DNA of 64,000 nt, taken from the NCBI GenBank assembly GCA_003508835.1, contig PUFA01000062.1, forward strand, positions 4,371,001-4,435,000, given 5' to 3'. A program made the translations under genes and the position numbers. Source of the stretch: Eonycteris spelaea. Taxonomy: Eukaryota; Chordata; Mammalia; Chiroptera; Pteropodidae. Below the pieces are notes generated by a model. It had not been told where the DNA came from. It did no database searches and saw only the letters and a program-made list of their open reading frames with translations. Positions 36,401 to 48,199 of the stretch are shown here, one piece after another (positions within the stretch are counted from its first letter, which is position 1; the number at the start of each line of letters is the position of its first letter).

Positions 36401-37170
36401 ATGGTGGGTCTCGGGTGGGATTTGTGCAAAGAAAGTCTGCATTCCCTAGCACCAGAAGGAGGCCTGCAAGGGCCTCTCTTTATCTTTAGCATTGACATTT
36501 TAATTTCAATGTGTTTTTAAGTGTATCTCTTTGGGTTTATCTTTTTGAACTTTCTGGGTTTCCTGGACGTGATGTCTGCTTCCATATCCCCAGTTTAGGA
36601 AAGTTTCAGCCATTATTCCTTCAAATAAGTTTTCTTCCCCCTTTTCTCTTCTTTTGGGACCCCTATAATATGAATGTTATTCTGCTTGATATTGTTCCAT
36701 AGGTCCTTTAAGCTATCTTCACTTTTGAAATTCTTTTTTTCTTTTACTATTTTGTTCAGGTAAGTGCCACTGTCTAGTCTTCCAGATCCCTGATTCCTTT
36801 TTCTGCTTTATCTAGTCAGCTATAAAACTCCTCTAAGGTAGTTTTCAGTTCAGTCATTGTATTCTTCGGTTCTGTGACGTCTTTTTGGTACTTCCTTATA
36901 TTTTCTCTCTTTGTTGAAATTCTCACTGTGTTCATTCATTCTTCTGAGTTCACTGAGCATCTCAATAACCATTACTTTAAACTTTTTATCAAGTAAATTA
37001 CTTATCTCTGTTTTATCAAAGTTTTTCTGGTGTTTTATTTTGTTCTTTTATTTGGACATATTCCTTTACTTACTCATTTTACTTGACTCTCTGTGTCTTT
37101 TTCTGTGCAGTAAGCTAAACAAACTGTCTCCTTCAGTCTTGAAAGAGTAGCCTTGTGTAAGAGAGGAATA
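33490..37170 (-). mobile_element. L1 LINE, antisense, ORF2 N-terminal part through ORF1 to 5' end
   Basis: On the minus strand from the right: ORF1 5' region and leader (37170-36490), ORF1 C-terminal part (about 35830-34870), ORF2 start and endonuclease domain (34816-34005; HISIVTLNVNGLSSPVKG, QANGIQRKAGIAVLVSD, FSDHNALKLEI) and further ORF2 (33923-33490; EIIKIRAEVNEIENKK). All frames are broken. The ORF2 RT domain and 3' end are absent, so the insertion is 3'-deleted or rearranged. An unrelated block of about 600 bp (35870-36484) interrupts ORF1. Confidence 0.85.
35870..36484. repeat. Insertion within the antisense L1, unassigned, part LTR-like
   Basis: 36300-36480 has CCCAGCTAAGCCACAACCTG and GGATTCCTGATTCATGGAAA, similar to MaLR LTR 3' parts. 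35870-36190 is not recognised. Open frames on both strands look incidental. Confidence 0.4.
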
Positions 37171-37429
37171 TTATTGTTCAACTTTGCTTTGGTTCTTGAT
37201 TGTCTCTCAAACTGTATCTCTGATTGCTTCAGACCGATGGGGCCAAACACAATACCCTTTTTTGAACAGAACCTAGTAGACAAGAGGTATTCCCTGCATG
37301 TGCTGTCTAGTGCTCTTTCCACTGTGCAACACTTTTCCCTTTCAAGAAGCCTTTCTCTACCAAGCAACTGAAATGACTTCTTCTGCCAGGTCTTGCTCTG
37401 CATACATATGAGGGTGGTAGGTTTTCCTC

Positions 37430-37492
37430 CCTCCATTTCCTCCTCCCCTTCCTCCTTCGTTCCTTCCTTCGTTCCTTCCTTCCTTCCATTCT
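37430..37492. repeat. TTCC-rich pyrimidine tract
   Basis: CCTCC/TTCC repeats produce a Lys/Glu/Arg-rich minus-strand open frame of 149 codons at 37074-37523 that is not a gene. Confidence 0.85.
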
Positions 37493-37669
37493 CACCTACC
37501 TCGTTATACATAAAACAAAGCAAAATGATGCATCAAATTCAAAAATATCATAAAAATGAGTAAAAAAAAAAAAAGGTAAGATTATAAAAAAGAAAGAGAA
37601 ACGTAGTTTTAAAAAGTATATATATATTAGATCTTGTTCTGTCTGATGCTCTTACTGCCTTCTTCACCC

Positions 37670-38865
<1,196 letters not shown>

Positions 38866-39589
38866 CAAGTTCCCTCATTTGGACCTTGATGCGTTGCAAG
38901 TATCCTAGGGAATTTCTAGCTAAGGCTACCTTTTGTGTAAATGTGTTTATTTTTTTAGTCTAGAGCAGCCATATGTAAATATATTAATTATAATTATTAA
39001 AATTACTCCAAATATAGTAGGTGATGAGATATTTTGGGGGATTCCAAACTTAATTTGATATTATTTTAACTTGAGCTCAAGAACTGAACAGGGGAGGGTA
39101 GAACATATCCTAAATATTTAATTGTCATTTTTGTTAGCAAAAACTAACTTTTCAGAAGGTTAATGTACTCAAGTTGTGTGGGTTTTATAAGATGAATTGT
39201 TATATGGTGTTTCTTTAGCTTAGGAAACCTTTTATAAGAATCTTGGACATTTTAGTAGATCTGTGATAGGGACCAAGGAATATGTTTGTGCAAAAATAAT
39301 TTCTCCGGTATAAGTAGCTTTATTTGGGTCTTACTCTCTTAAAATAAAGATGGCTTAAATTCCATGGAAGTTGAATTCGATGAAGAACGAACGTGAAAAG
39401 ACCAGCAGCTGTGAAACAAATCTGTTTAAATGTTCCAGTAATTGTGCTACAAGGTCACAAACTGGTATGCTACGTACTGAGAATTGCCTTATTATAGACT
39501 TTTGCCCAGTATACTTTGTTTGGTGAATTAAATGTTGCAATACCTGGAGTGAATTCTAGTTGACTTAAAACTCACCATGTCCATTGATC
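38866..39589. other. Stretch between PCNA retrocopy and L1 relic, nothing recognised
   Basis: AT-rich. It could be an extended 3' UTR of the retrocopied mRNA, but the known PCNA 3' UTR homology ends at about 38865. Confidence 0.4.
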
Positions 39590-39775
39590 ACCGTCTGTGT
39601 TCCTGGGGGTAGCAGGGAGGAGACTGGCAGCAAGGGACTGGATGGAATTTTGGGAGGTGCTGAAACTATTTTATCTAGGCTGGTGATGGTTTCAAGACTA
39701 CGCATTTGCCAAAACTCATCCAATTGTACTTTATTGTATGTAAATTATACCTTAATAAATCTGACATTTTAAAAA
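39590..39775 (+). mobile_element. Old L1 3' UTR end
   Basis: GGTGATGGTTTCAAGACTAC, CATTTGCCAAAACTCATCCA, then TTGTATGTAAATTATACCTT and AATAAA, the 3' terminus of L1M-type elements. Confidence 0.7.
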
Positions 39776-39784
39776 ACAATAAAA

Positions 39785-42700
39785 ATGTATATTATATTAA
39801 GCTAAATAGTTGCTACAAGAACAAGTCTCAGATTTGCCTCCACCTGTTCTAACAGTGAAGATAAGATTCAGTTATAACATACATCAGTTATAATTACTTA
39901 AGATGAAACAATTATTCTTAGTACTGAGCCCAGATGGAAATATTTTTCATAAATTCCTTATCATAAAAACATTTGAAGCTTTCCCCTCCTTCTGGTTGTC
40001 TTGCCTGGAACAGGCCGAAAAGAGAGCCTTTAGGAGTTTAATTGGTTTCACTGTTAGACGCTATAGCCCAAGTCACTAGTGGTATAAGGCCCTCCTAACG
40101 TCACAGGAGAGCCAACTCTGTCCAAAGGCACATCACAATCTACTGTCCTGCCGTGATGCTCTGGCAGGCTAAGGTTGGGTCACAGTAGGAAAGGGGTCCA
40201 CTGAGACCCACACCTTTCTTGAGACCTCCTTTATAGTTTGGACTAATACATATCAGACGTATAGCAGGCAAGGGTTTGGGTATTTTATTCACTCATTTGA
40301 TATTTTCAATGCATCTACTCTTTTCTATTAGCACAAATAGAAATGATATACGTATACATATATATAGAAAGATCTTGTTAAAGTAAAAGTCATTTTCTAG
40401 GTTTCCTTTAACCTGCAGGTTGCCTAATTGTCCTCCAGGGGCGCTATGATCTTAATAGCAATGATCAAAAGTCTGTTTTCTTTATCAAATAGTGTTGTTT
40501 AGGTTTTCATTTATTTCCCAAATAAATTTTTGTACTACTGAATAATTCTATGTGTTGAACAAACATGGGGGAAGTATGTCAGAACACATGTGAAATAAAG
40601 AAAGCACGAGAGGCAGAAGCTCATCACCATGTGATCGCCTTCCTCAGAGAGGCCCCAAGTCCCCAAGGGCCAAGATCCTAACTGCTCCTTGCTACTCAGC
40701 ACCAAAGTAAAAACCCTGGGCTCACAAACTCAGAGGGCCTCAGTCAGAAACCATCTTCAGTGTTAAGGGCACAGGCCCAAGAACTGTGAAAATATGAGGG
40801 TAAAACTGGAGTTTGAGCATCTGTCACATTCCTTATTACATTTTCTTAAATCACATTTCTCCTTCTGAACTGCTGTGCTCACTGCTCAGTTAATTAAATT
40901 TTCTAAGTCTCTATTTTGGAGTGTACGTCCATTCTTACATAATTATTTGCACTTATTTACATAAAATATTTGTTGTTTTATATTGACCTCAATTCTCTTC
41001 AAGAACAGTAAGGAATGTTTGTCAGTACGATGAGCTCTTTAAGGACAGGTCTATTTGGGATGGGACATGAGGTGGCCCAGGCCTTCCCCAAACTTCAGCT
41101 CAAGAGAAGAAAAACTCCAGGACTCTGTCTGGCTCTGTGATAGGGAGAATGGGGACAGCACCCTGGGTGCCCGAGACTGTCACTGGAGGACAGTGGGGAC
41201 AAGAGTAGAAAGTGTATGGCTGGCTCAGCCTTGTCTCTTCCAGTGCCTTTGGGAGGGATGTGCCCTGCCAGGGTTTACAGAGGCCTTAGGCCCCAACTTC
41301 ACTATTTGTTCCAACCAAAAACCTTGTGAAGAAATAGAGAGCCACCTCTCTTCTGTCAGTTTTTCTTCAGGAAGGAGATGGGAGTGGTTAAAGACTCCTT
41401 GGCCCATTTGGCTTATAAATAAATTGTGTCTTTGAGGTAAAGAATTTATCCTAGAATTTCTAATCTTTAGAGAGGCCTAAATGAAAAATGGTCAGGAACT
41501 GAATATTGATTTTTGTCTTCTATGACAGTTATTAGTCTGGGGATTTTTTTTTTATTTGCAATATTAAGAACACAAAGTAAACATTACTCTTTTACAAACC
41601 ATGGAGTCCAAGTTTTTGAAAATATCTCCAATTATGTAGATAGCAAAGTTCATTGGGGAAAAAATCAGATGTGGTCCCTGTATAGCCACCCTCCATAGGT
41701 GAGACCAAAATGAAACTGTGAATTGCAACTATTCAGGGAGTACCATTCCCTTTCCACCTGTCCCTGTTGTCCAGAATTAATGCCAGCTTGGCAGCATGGA
41801 AGAAGGTAGATGAAGAAATGATGATTTGAACCCCTGACTTTCCCAAAGGTCAAAAATATCAAGTGAAACAGAGTACAAGAAAAAAGGGGGTCACGCTCTT
41901 GAAGAATGTTTACTAGTTTAGAAATCTCTAGATGTGTTGAAACAGAGTTATTTCAGAGCAATTCTGAAGTGATGTTGTGGTTTGAAGTAATTAGTTACCA
42001 CATCCCTGGGAAACTAATATAAGATGGGATGCAGAAAGGAGTATCTAGAGAGCTACTGCTATCTTACTGGTAATGTTCCACTTCTTATATTGAGTAGTGG
42101 GTTGACTGGTGTTCATTATATCACATCCTTTATTCCTTATGCATGGGTACTTTTTTTAGTATGTATTAACTTATTATATAATAAAAATATTATAAAAGAA
42201 ATTTTAAAACAAATGAATTTCTGAGGGATGCTGGGAAATCTTTATCTAAGTTATATTTTAAAATAAAAACAGATATTATATATATTTATGGGTAAAGAAA
42301 AATCACTCTCCTTGCTCTTAAGGAAATTGAGAATTTCCTACACTAGAAAGGAAAGCTAAGGGCCTTAAGGGCTGTGCTAAAAAGGGCTTCGAGAGTTTAG
42401 GAGGCAAGAGAGATGGGGAGAGAGGGAGACTATCTCAGTAAAGAGGAAAGACCTCGAGTATGGAGTAGTTTGTGAGTTTCTAAAGAGCGGACTGAATTTG
42501 ACAGGTAGACATGAGGGGGTAGGGAGAAAAGGGTAGTCCAAGCAGAGGGAATTATGGGAGAAAAGGACTCAAAACTTAAAATGTTCAGAGGATGGTCAAA
42601 TGGGTTAACCTGGCTAGACTCAGCCTATGGAATCAAGGTCTAGGAAAGCAGGCTAGTGTTAGAAGGTGTTACAAGGGCCCAGAAACAATGTGTGCATTTT

Positions 42701-43185
42701 AATACATTTCTATGCCAGAGAAATTTTGAGCTGGTATCCAGCCTACTACTATTATTTTATATGTAGAAAAGGAAAGAAAATTAAAAGATTGATTTATTTT
42801 CCCCAAGATCAGATATTTCAGTCCAGAATAGAGTCAGGACTAAAAATCCAGATCTTCAGTTTAGTAGTTAAGGTATCTTTGCAGTAAGTTTCTTTCTTTC
42901 AAATACTCCTTATTCTCTGGCCTAATTTTAAAAATTTTACTACTAAATATCGATTAACTGTTACCTTTTGAGCCCCAGTTATTTATATGCAATATTAACT
43001 ACCTATCTGGTATTGGTTAGAAACACACACAATAAATCTTTTCATAAAAATTCCTAGTGGCATTGCTGGGCACCCTCCCAACATTCCCCTCCAACTTTCT
43101 TAACCTTCTATAGCTTCTTAGGCAGGAAGATATCTAAGCAAATAGCCAGGACTCAGTGTATGTTTTGTAATTTAAAAGAAGTCTA
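39785..43185. other. Intergenic stretch, no gene recognised
   Basis: Mostly unique AT-rich sequence. 41055-41435 is locally GC-richer with a 126-codon open frame on + that has no recognisable domain. Confidence 0.45.
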
Positions 43186-43189
43186 GAAA

Positions 43190-43785
43190 AATCACCATTT
43201 TAAATGTGTTATTTCTAATATCATATCACACATTAAGTTTTTTGATATAAAAGATCAAAAATAGAAAAATAACCCATTTTCTCACTACTTGGCTTACTTT
43301 TGTTGACTTGTTTTTAAATGACATACAAATACATCATAAGAAAATTCAAATACTGTGGAAAGATAACCAGTATAAATAGTAAGTAGGAATTGTCTTTAGT
43401 TTGCTCCCAGGTCTTTCCCCAAAGATAATTCTTGTCTGTCTTTCCAGAAAGGTAAAAATTGTGTACAGTTGTGGATGTTTCCCTTAATGTAACACTGTAC
43501 ACGATGTCCTATGCCTTGCCTTTGAATTTTCCTTAAAAATACATCTGAAATCTCTTTGGATATAGCAACCTACAGAAACATTTCTTTTTAAAAGGCTTCA
43601 TAATATTCCATTATAAGGGTGTGCCCTTATTTATTTAACTAGGCCTCTATATTCTCCAGTGATTTGTTACTACAAACGGTGCTGAACAATCATATATATA
43701 TATATATAATGTTTTCATGAATGTGTCCACAGAGTAAATCTCAATAGTGGAGTTACTAGGAATTATCATGCTCCTTCCCAGCTAA
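43190..43785 (-). mobile_element. Old L1 3' end, antisense
   Basis: GGCTTCATAATATTCCATTA, TTATTTATTTAACTAGGCC, GTGATTTGTTACTACAAACG and GTGGAGTTACTAGGAATTAT follow the L1M 3' UTR reverse complement. A short (TA)n lies at 43692-43709. Confidence 0.7.
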
Positions 43786-43799
43786 AATTCTTGAATATT

Positions 43800-44260
43800 C
43801 CCCACCTCATTTCAATTCTAAATATCCTGTCTTGATTTACCAGGCTGTGAAAATCTGCCTCTCCAACCTATCATTTATGACCCGGAGACACAACAAACTT
43901 TTGCACAATCCTGCACTCTCATTCCTTACATCAGGGCCTTGGGACTTGATCTTGCTTCTCTTAACACGCTACAATAGACGGCGGGCTCTTTGTCATTGTG
44001 GTTTCAAAGCAAAGTCACCTTCTCAGGTTGAAATGACCACCCCCCCCCCTTCACATCATGCTGTTTAATTTTAATCCTAGAACTTCATTTTCTATTAAAT
44101 TGTTTTGTTTCCCCTTTGGAATGCGAGCTCCCAAAGAGCAGGAAACCTGTCTCTTCTTCCTGAGTACCAAGAGCTCGGAAGAGCAAGGCTCAGGAATAGG
44201 AAATGATGGTAAATGGTGGTGATGAATGGTCAAAGGATAAATAAATGGATTTAAAATACT
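43800..44260 (+). mobile_element. L2 LINE 3' region
   Basis: GTGAAAATCTGCCTCTCCAA, GACTTGATCTTGCTTCTCTT, CTTTGGAATGCGAGCTCCCA and GAGCAGGAAACCTGTCTCTT are L2-like. A 10-C run lies at 44040-44049. Confidence 0.6.
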
Positions 44261-44264
44261 GCCA

Positions 44265-45570
44265 AATTGCTTTGCAGATAGTCACCAGTTTTTACTGCCA
44301 TGGACAATGCCTGTTCTGAATTCTCTCAATAGCACTGAGTACTAACAAGCATTTACCATTTTTTATAATTGTCTGCTTTAAGGTCAAGACATATCTCCCA
44401 TTTTGGAGTAATTTTTCTTTAGACACTCTTACGAACAGATCAGATATTTGTTTTTAAAATAACCCAAATTCATCTTTCGAAAATAAACAAGCAGTCACAG
44501 ACATCATTTGAATAAGAAACATGGTAAGTAAATGAGAATGTCTCATACTAGTTTGAAAGTGATGTGATAGCTAGTAAGAATAATGAATTTAAAAATCGAA
44601 CTTTTAAAGACAAAAGTGGACTTATCCTTGTAGTCAGTAAACCTTTTGCAGGATTTCTTCTCTTCCCTCCTTTCTTTCATTTCTTTAATCAATCATTTAT
44701 TCACTTTAGAATACTTATTAATTGCTCACAGGCCCAGGTACTGTGCTAAATTCCTTATCTCATTGGGCTACATCCACCTTCCAGCCCAGTAGGGGCCAGT
44801 TTTACCTTCACTGAGACTTGTACTGCAGAAGTTTCTAGCATGACAACCTTTAAAAAGTGGAATCTTTGGGAGTCTCAGTTTACAAGTTAATTAATTTGCT
44901 AATCACCAGGCAGTCTAGCCTTTTGATTTATACAATCTTGTACTGGATTTTAAAATGCCCTTTAATTTCTTATTATACTTTCCTCCTTGACAGAGATGTT
45001 TCTCCCAGTTCTCACTTTTCAGTGGTTCCAGGCACTTGACTTTGAATGAAAATACCCTGTCTTTGGCTGACCAGGGAGGTGGGGAGAGGCTCACAAGAGA
45101 AACAGAATTTTCTTCCTGCTCGAATGTCCACCTAATTTTTAAAGTATAGGTTCCTTTTATATTTTAAGCTTAAAATTACACCTATAGATTATATTATTAG
45201 ATGCCTCCATGTCTGATATTTCCTTTTTCCTAACTTGTGGGGAATGAGTGGAGGAATGGACAGTGGAAAATACTTTTTCCTCTGAGAAAATAGGGGTGTA
45301 TATTGAAGCTGGGGCTAAAACATTGCTGTGAGACTGGGGGTTCAGTAGTAGTCAATGCTACATTTAGCCCTCTCTGCAAACAATTCTGGTCCACCTACAG
45401 TACAATAAATAAAGCGAAATTTCTCACGGTCGCAAATAAAGTTTTTGCATTGGACTAGTTAATCCAGTTTTCCTATCTGCTAACTTCCTTACCACTCCCC
45501 GTGCCCAACCGTCCACCTAACCCATCTCCTTCTGGCTACTGTTCACTCTCCACTCTCCATCCTCATCCTC
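44265..45570. other. Distal upstream flank of ELOVL6, no gene
   Basis: 44685-44760 resembles a short antisense L2/MIR piece (TATTAATTGCTCACAGGCCC). The rest is unassigned and leads into the CpG island. Confidence 0.45.
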
Positions 45571-45585
45571 AGTATCCCCAGCACG

Positions 45586-45591
45586 CACGTG
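45586..45591. promoter_or_regulatory. E-box CACGTG, upstream copy
   Basis: A perfect palindromic CACGTG at the 5' edge of the ELOVL6 CpG island, about 790 bp upstream of the start codon. bHLH-zip factors such as USF and SREBP can bind this core, and ChREBP uses pairs of E-box-like motifs. Occupancy is inference. Confidence 0.45.
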
Positions 45592-45705
45592 GTTGAGGAG
45601 CTTTATCCGCCACCTGGCTCCAGATTTAAGTGTCAACGCCTTAGTTCTGGGGGTGGGGGCCCGGAGGGTACGGCAGGGACAAGGAGGTGGGAAGCGCGTT
45701 TCCTT

Positions 45706-45711
45706 CACGTG
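45706..45711. promoter_or_regulatory. E-box CACGTG, downstream copy
   Basis: A second perfect CACGTG, 120 bp downstream of the first and about 665 bp upstream of the ELOVL6 start codon, inside the CpG island. Confidence 0.45.
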
Positions 45712-46273
45712 TGATCTCAGCGCAAATTTCCTGGAGTTCTTTCAAGACTGCTGCTGGCAGGTTTTACTATTTCCCTGTCGCCTACTCGCCAAGCTCGCGG
45801 GTCAGCGCGCCTCCTGGCTGCGCCCTGCATGCCCAAACTACATGCAAAGGTTAAGCCGGTGGCCCACGAGGCCGGAGTTGGGGCGGTGGCTAAACTCGAG
45901 GCCGCTTTCTCTTCCTTTCCCCCACTCCTCGTCCTTTCCCTAATTCCCCTTAGTCACCTCTGCTTACGCAAAACTAGCCCTCCGGGCTGGAGAGGTCGGG
46001 CGCGCTCTCACTCCCCCTCTCAAAGGGTTAATTTCTCCGATCGCACGAGGGGGAGGAGATTTCCCTGTAGACAAGTAAAAAGGGTGATGGACAAACGTGC
46101 GGGCACTAAGACCGCAAGGCATTCATTTCCTCCTACGGTGGAAGCGGACGCCTGGAGGAGGAGAGCCCCAGAGCGCGGAGCTGGGAGCGGAGCGCAGGCA
46201 ATGCTCAGCCCTAGATGTAGCTGAGAGTCAGGGAGAGACCGGCCGCCGCGACCCAGCGGCGAGAGGAAGAACT

Positions 46274-46290
46274 GGGGGGGCGGGTGGGGG
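46274..46290 (+). promoter_or_regulatory. G-quadruplex candidate upstream of the ELOVL6 start
   Basis: Runs of 7, 3 and 5 G separated by single C and T. The 7-G run can be split to supply four tracts. It lies 84 bp upstream of the ATG and could be in 5' UTR or in an intron, depending on splicing. Confidence 0.5.
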
Positions 46291-46341
46291 AAGCATAGCA
46301 CTCGAAACCTAGAGGTTTACAGATTATTTTATTTTGTGTAG

Positions 46342-46373
46342 AAAACACGTAACGACCCCGAAGATCAGCCCCA
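46342..46373 (+). other. ELOVL6: ELOVL6 5' UTR immediately upstream of the start codon
   Basis: These 32 bases lead into the ELOVL6 start codon. A T-rich stretch ending in GTGTAG (46323-46341) looks like a 3' splice site, so this may be the beginning of a second exon preceded by a non-coding exon. Alternatively the UTR is continuous with the GC-rich sequence at about 46100-46341. The sequence alone does not decide between these. Confidence 0.6.
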
Positions 46374-46462
46374 ATGAACATGTCAGTGTTGACTTTACAA
46401 GAATATGAATTCGAAAAGCAGTTCAACGAGAATGAAGCCATCCAATGGATGCAGGAAAACTG
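46374..46462 (+). CDS. ELOVL6: ELOVL6 first coding exon (residues 1-30, partial)
   Basis: This exon encodes the N terminus of fatty-acid elongase 6, the ER-membrane condensing enzyme that extends C12-C16 saturated and monounsaturated acyl-CoAs with malonyl-CoA. It reads [13 protein letters not shown]... and ends ...QWMQEN plus the first two bases of a Trp codon. I recognise this as the conserved ELOVL6 N terminus. It is 29 codons plus 2 nt, followed at once by the donor GTAGGT at 46463, so the Trp codon is split by a phase-2 intron. The exon precedes the first membrane span of the family. It contains an N-M-S sequon at residue 2, characteristic of ELOVL6. None of the HxxHH catalytic region or the membrane helices lies in this window, and no second exon is seen before 64000. 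The start codon has a weak context (C at -3); Met3 has A at -3. The exon sits inside a CpG island. Confidence 0.95.
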
Positions 46463-47071
46463 GTAGGTGATGCTTTCGCGTGATCCTGCGCCCGCGAGCC
46501 CCGCGCGTCTTCCCCGTGTGTGCTAATGTCGGTGTTCGCGGTCTGGGCGTGAATAGTGAATAGAGCGCGGGATCGCGGGCCGCACACAGAGCCCGCGGTT
46601 GAGCCCCTGGGCTGCCTGAAGCGCATAGGTCTGTGTGTCCCTGTGCGAACCGCGGCTACACATGGATCTTTAACACAGATTATATAACATCGAACATATA
46701 TGTGTGTGTGGTGTGTGTACATAGAATAGATGTTTGCGCGGCAGGGAAGGCGGGAGAGATGCCACAGTTCAGGTTCCCTACCTGTGCTGCCTCCTGGCTT
46801 TCATCTAGAGTGGGGTTTTCTTGCTTAGCCTCCAGCAGGCAAGCGGAGTGTGCTAGGCTGTGAGGAGGGCTCCGTCTCCCTCCGGCCCTGTTTAACCCTC
46901 TCCCACCCGCCGTCATCGGCTCTCTGGTTCTCGCCCTTTCCCCATCCCTCGTGTCCTTCCTTTCTCCTTGCCGCTCTCGCGCTTCATTGCCCTCTCTGCT
47001 CTCCCCAGCCGGATTCCTCCTTTCTTGGACCCCTTTCCCCACGCGGAGCCTTTCCGGTTTCATCAAGAGGC

Positions 47072-47092
47072 GGGGGCGGTGGGGGGAGGGGA
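47072..47092 (+). promoter_or_regulatory. G-quadruplex / GC-box cluster in proximal intron
   Basis: G5-C-GG-T-G6-A-G4 arrangement in the ELOVL6 CpG island, also a plausible SP/KLF binding cluster. Confidence 0.45.
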
Positions 47093-48199
47093 CAATGAAA
47101 ACAAATAAAAATGAATGAACCCAAGCGAGTGGAGCCACGCCATTATTAAGTTTCTGTTTTACGGAAACGCCTTTTGCACACACTAGTTCTAATTCAGTGG
47201 GGGCTGCTGATTGGAGTAGAGAAACAGAAAATCCCCTGGGTCCTCAGAGTCCTTGGGGGCTCTTCCTCGGACCAACTTATAATCAGGGACAGCATCTTTT
47301 CTTGTTTACTGTGTTTCCTTCCGCCAGTCCTTTTGAAAATCCTTGTGAGGAAGGCGGTCCTGTGTCACCTTGCAACATTTAACAGAGTAGGTAGGGCGTG
47401 CTCATCTCGCTCTTCTGGTAGACCACTGCTGCGGCAGACATTCCCTTCCTCGCCTTAACCCCGGGTCTGGCCATCGATAAAGTGCAAACCCAACGCACTC
47501 GCACCCGGGCAGTGCCCAGCGCCTCGATGGGGGGAACGAGGCGCGGGTTCGGAGAGACCCAGCCCGCCGCGTGCCCCAGTCTCACGACCTGCCTTCCCTC
47601 CCCATCTCGGGGTGGGAAACCGGAGAGGCTGGCGCGCCGGGGCTGGGGAGGGTCATCGCACTGGGAGGATTGCGGCGGGCCGGAGCCGAGAAGGGGATTC
47701 AACTTCCTTTTCTCGGGCCTCCAGGAGTCGCGCCCAGCCTCGGGCGGTTCGGCCAACGCTCTCGCCTCCCACCGGCGGCAGCGGGGCAGAGCCCGCCGCC
47801 CCCTGCGCCGCGCGCCGCGCGCGCGGGAGGGTGCGGGGCGCAGGGCGCGGGGTGCCGGAGGGCCGCGCCGGGCCAGGCCCGGAAGCCAGGAAGGGCCGTG
47901 ACCCGCTTGCAAGGGGGGGGGTGTGGCGGGCCCAGGGGCGCGGGGCTGGGGCCCCTCCTGGGCCCCGGAGGCCGAGATCGCCGGGATAGGAAGGCGGTGG
48001 TGGAAGGAGATTGCACACCGCGAGGTTTGATCCCAGGGAGTCTAGACACGGAAAGCCGAGCCCCTCGGGCCCGCCGCCGGGGACCGTCTCCAGATGCATT
48101 TCCTCTTCCCGCGCAGGGGGTGGTGCTGAAGGCAGGCGGGGGGCCCGAGCGGCGCCGCGGCCCGCGCAGGCCCCGGTTCTTCTCTGCTGTCGTGTGTCT

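Larger units (their letters stand above)
45580..48190. promoter_or_regulatory. ELOVL6: CpG island covering ELOVL6 promoter, 5' UTR, first coding exon and proximal intron
   Basis: GC content and CpG frequency rise sharply at about 45580 and fall after about 48190, against AT-rich flanks. The densest parts are 45580-46300 and 47460-48180. The ELOVL6 coding exon lies inside. Visible motifs include two CACGTG E-boxes (45586-45591 and 45706-45711), several G-rich or GC-box stretches (46274-46290, 47072-47092) and a 9-G run at 47913-47921. There is no convincing TATA box near the exon, as is usual for CpG-island promoters. ELOVL6 is a known target of SREBP-1c, LXR and ChREBP, but no perfect sterol-response element stood out by eye. 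The transcription start cannot be fixed from sequence; 46000-46300 is my guess. Confidence 0.85.

Noticed and set aside
37074..37523. 149-codon minus-strand frame rich in Glu, Lys and Arg
   Set aside because: It runs through a TTCC tract into antisense L1 and is not a gene.
45954..46020. Perfect sterol-response element in the ELOVL6 promoter
   Set aside because: TAGTCACCTCTGC and CTCACTCCCCCTC only loosely resemble the SRE core, so I do not call one.
46680..47183. 167-codon minus-strand open frame in the proximal intron
   Set aside because: Product of compositional bias in the island; no domain and no conserved start.
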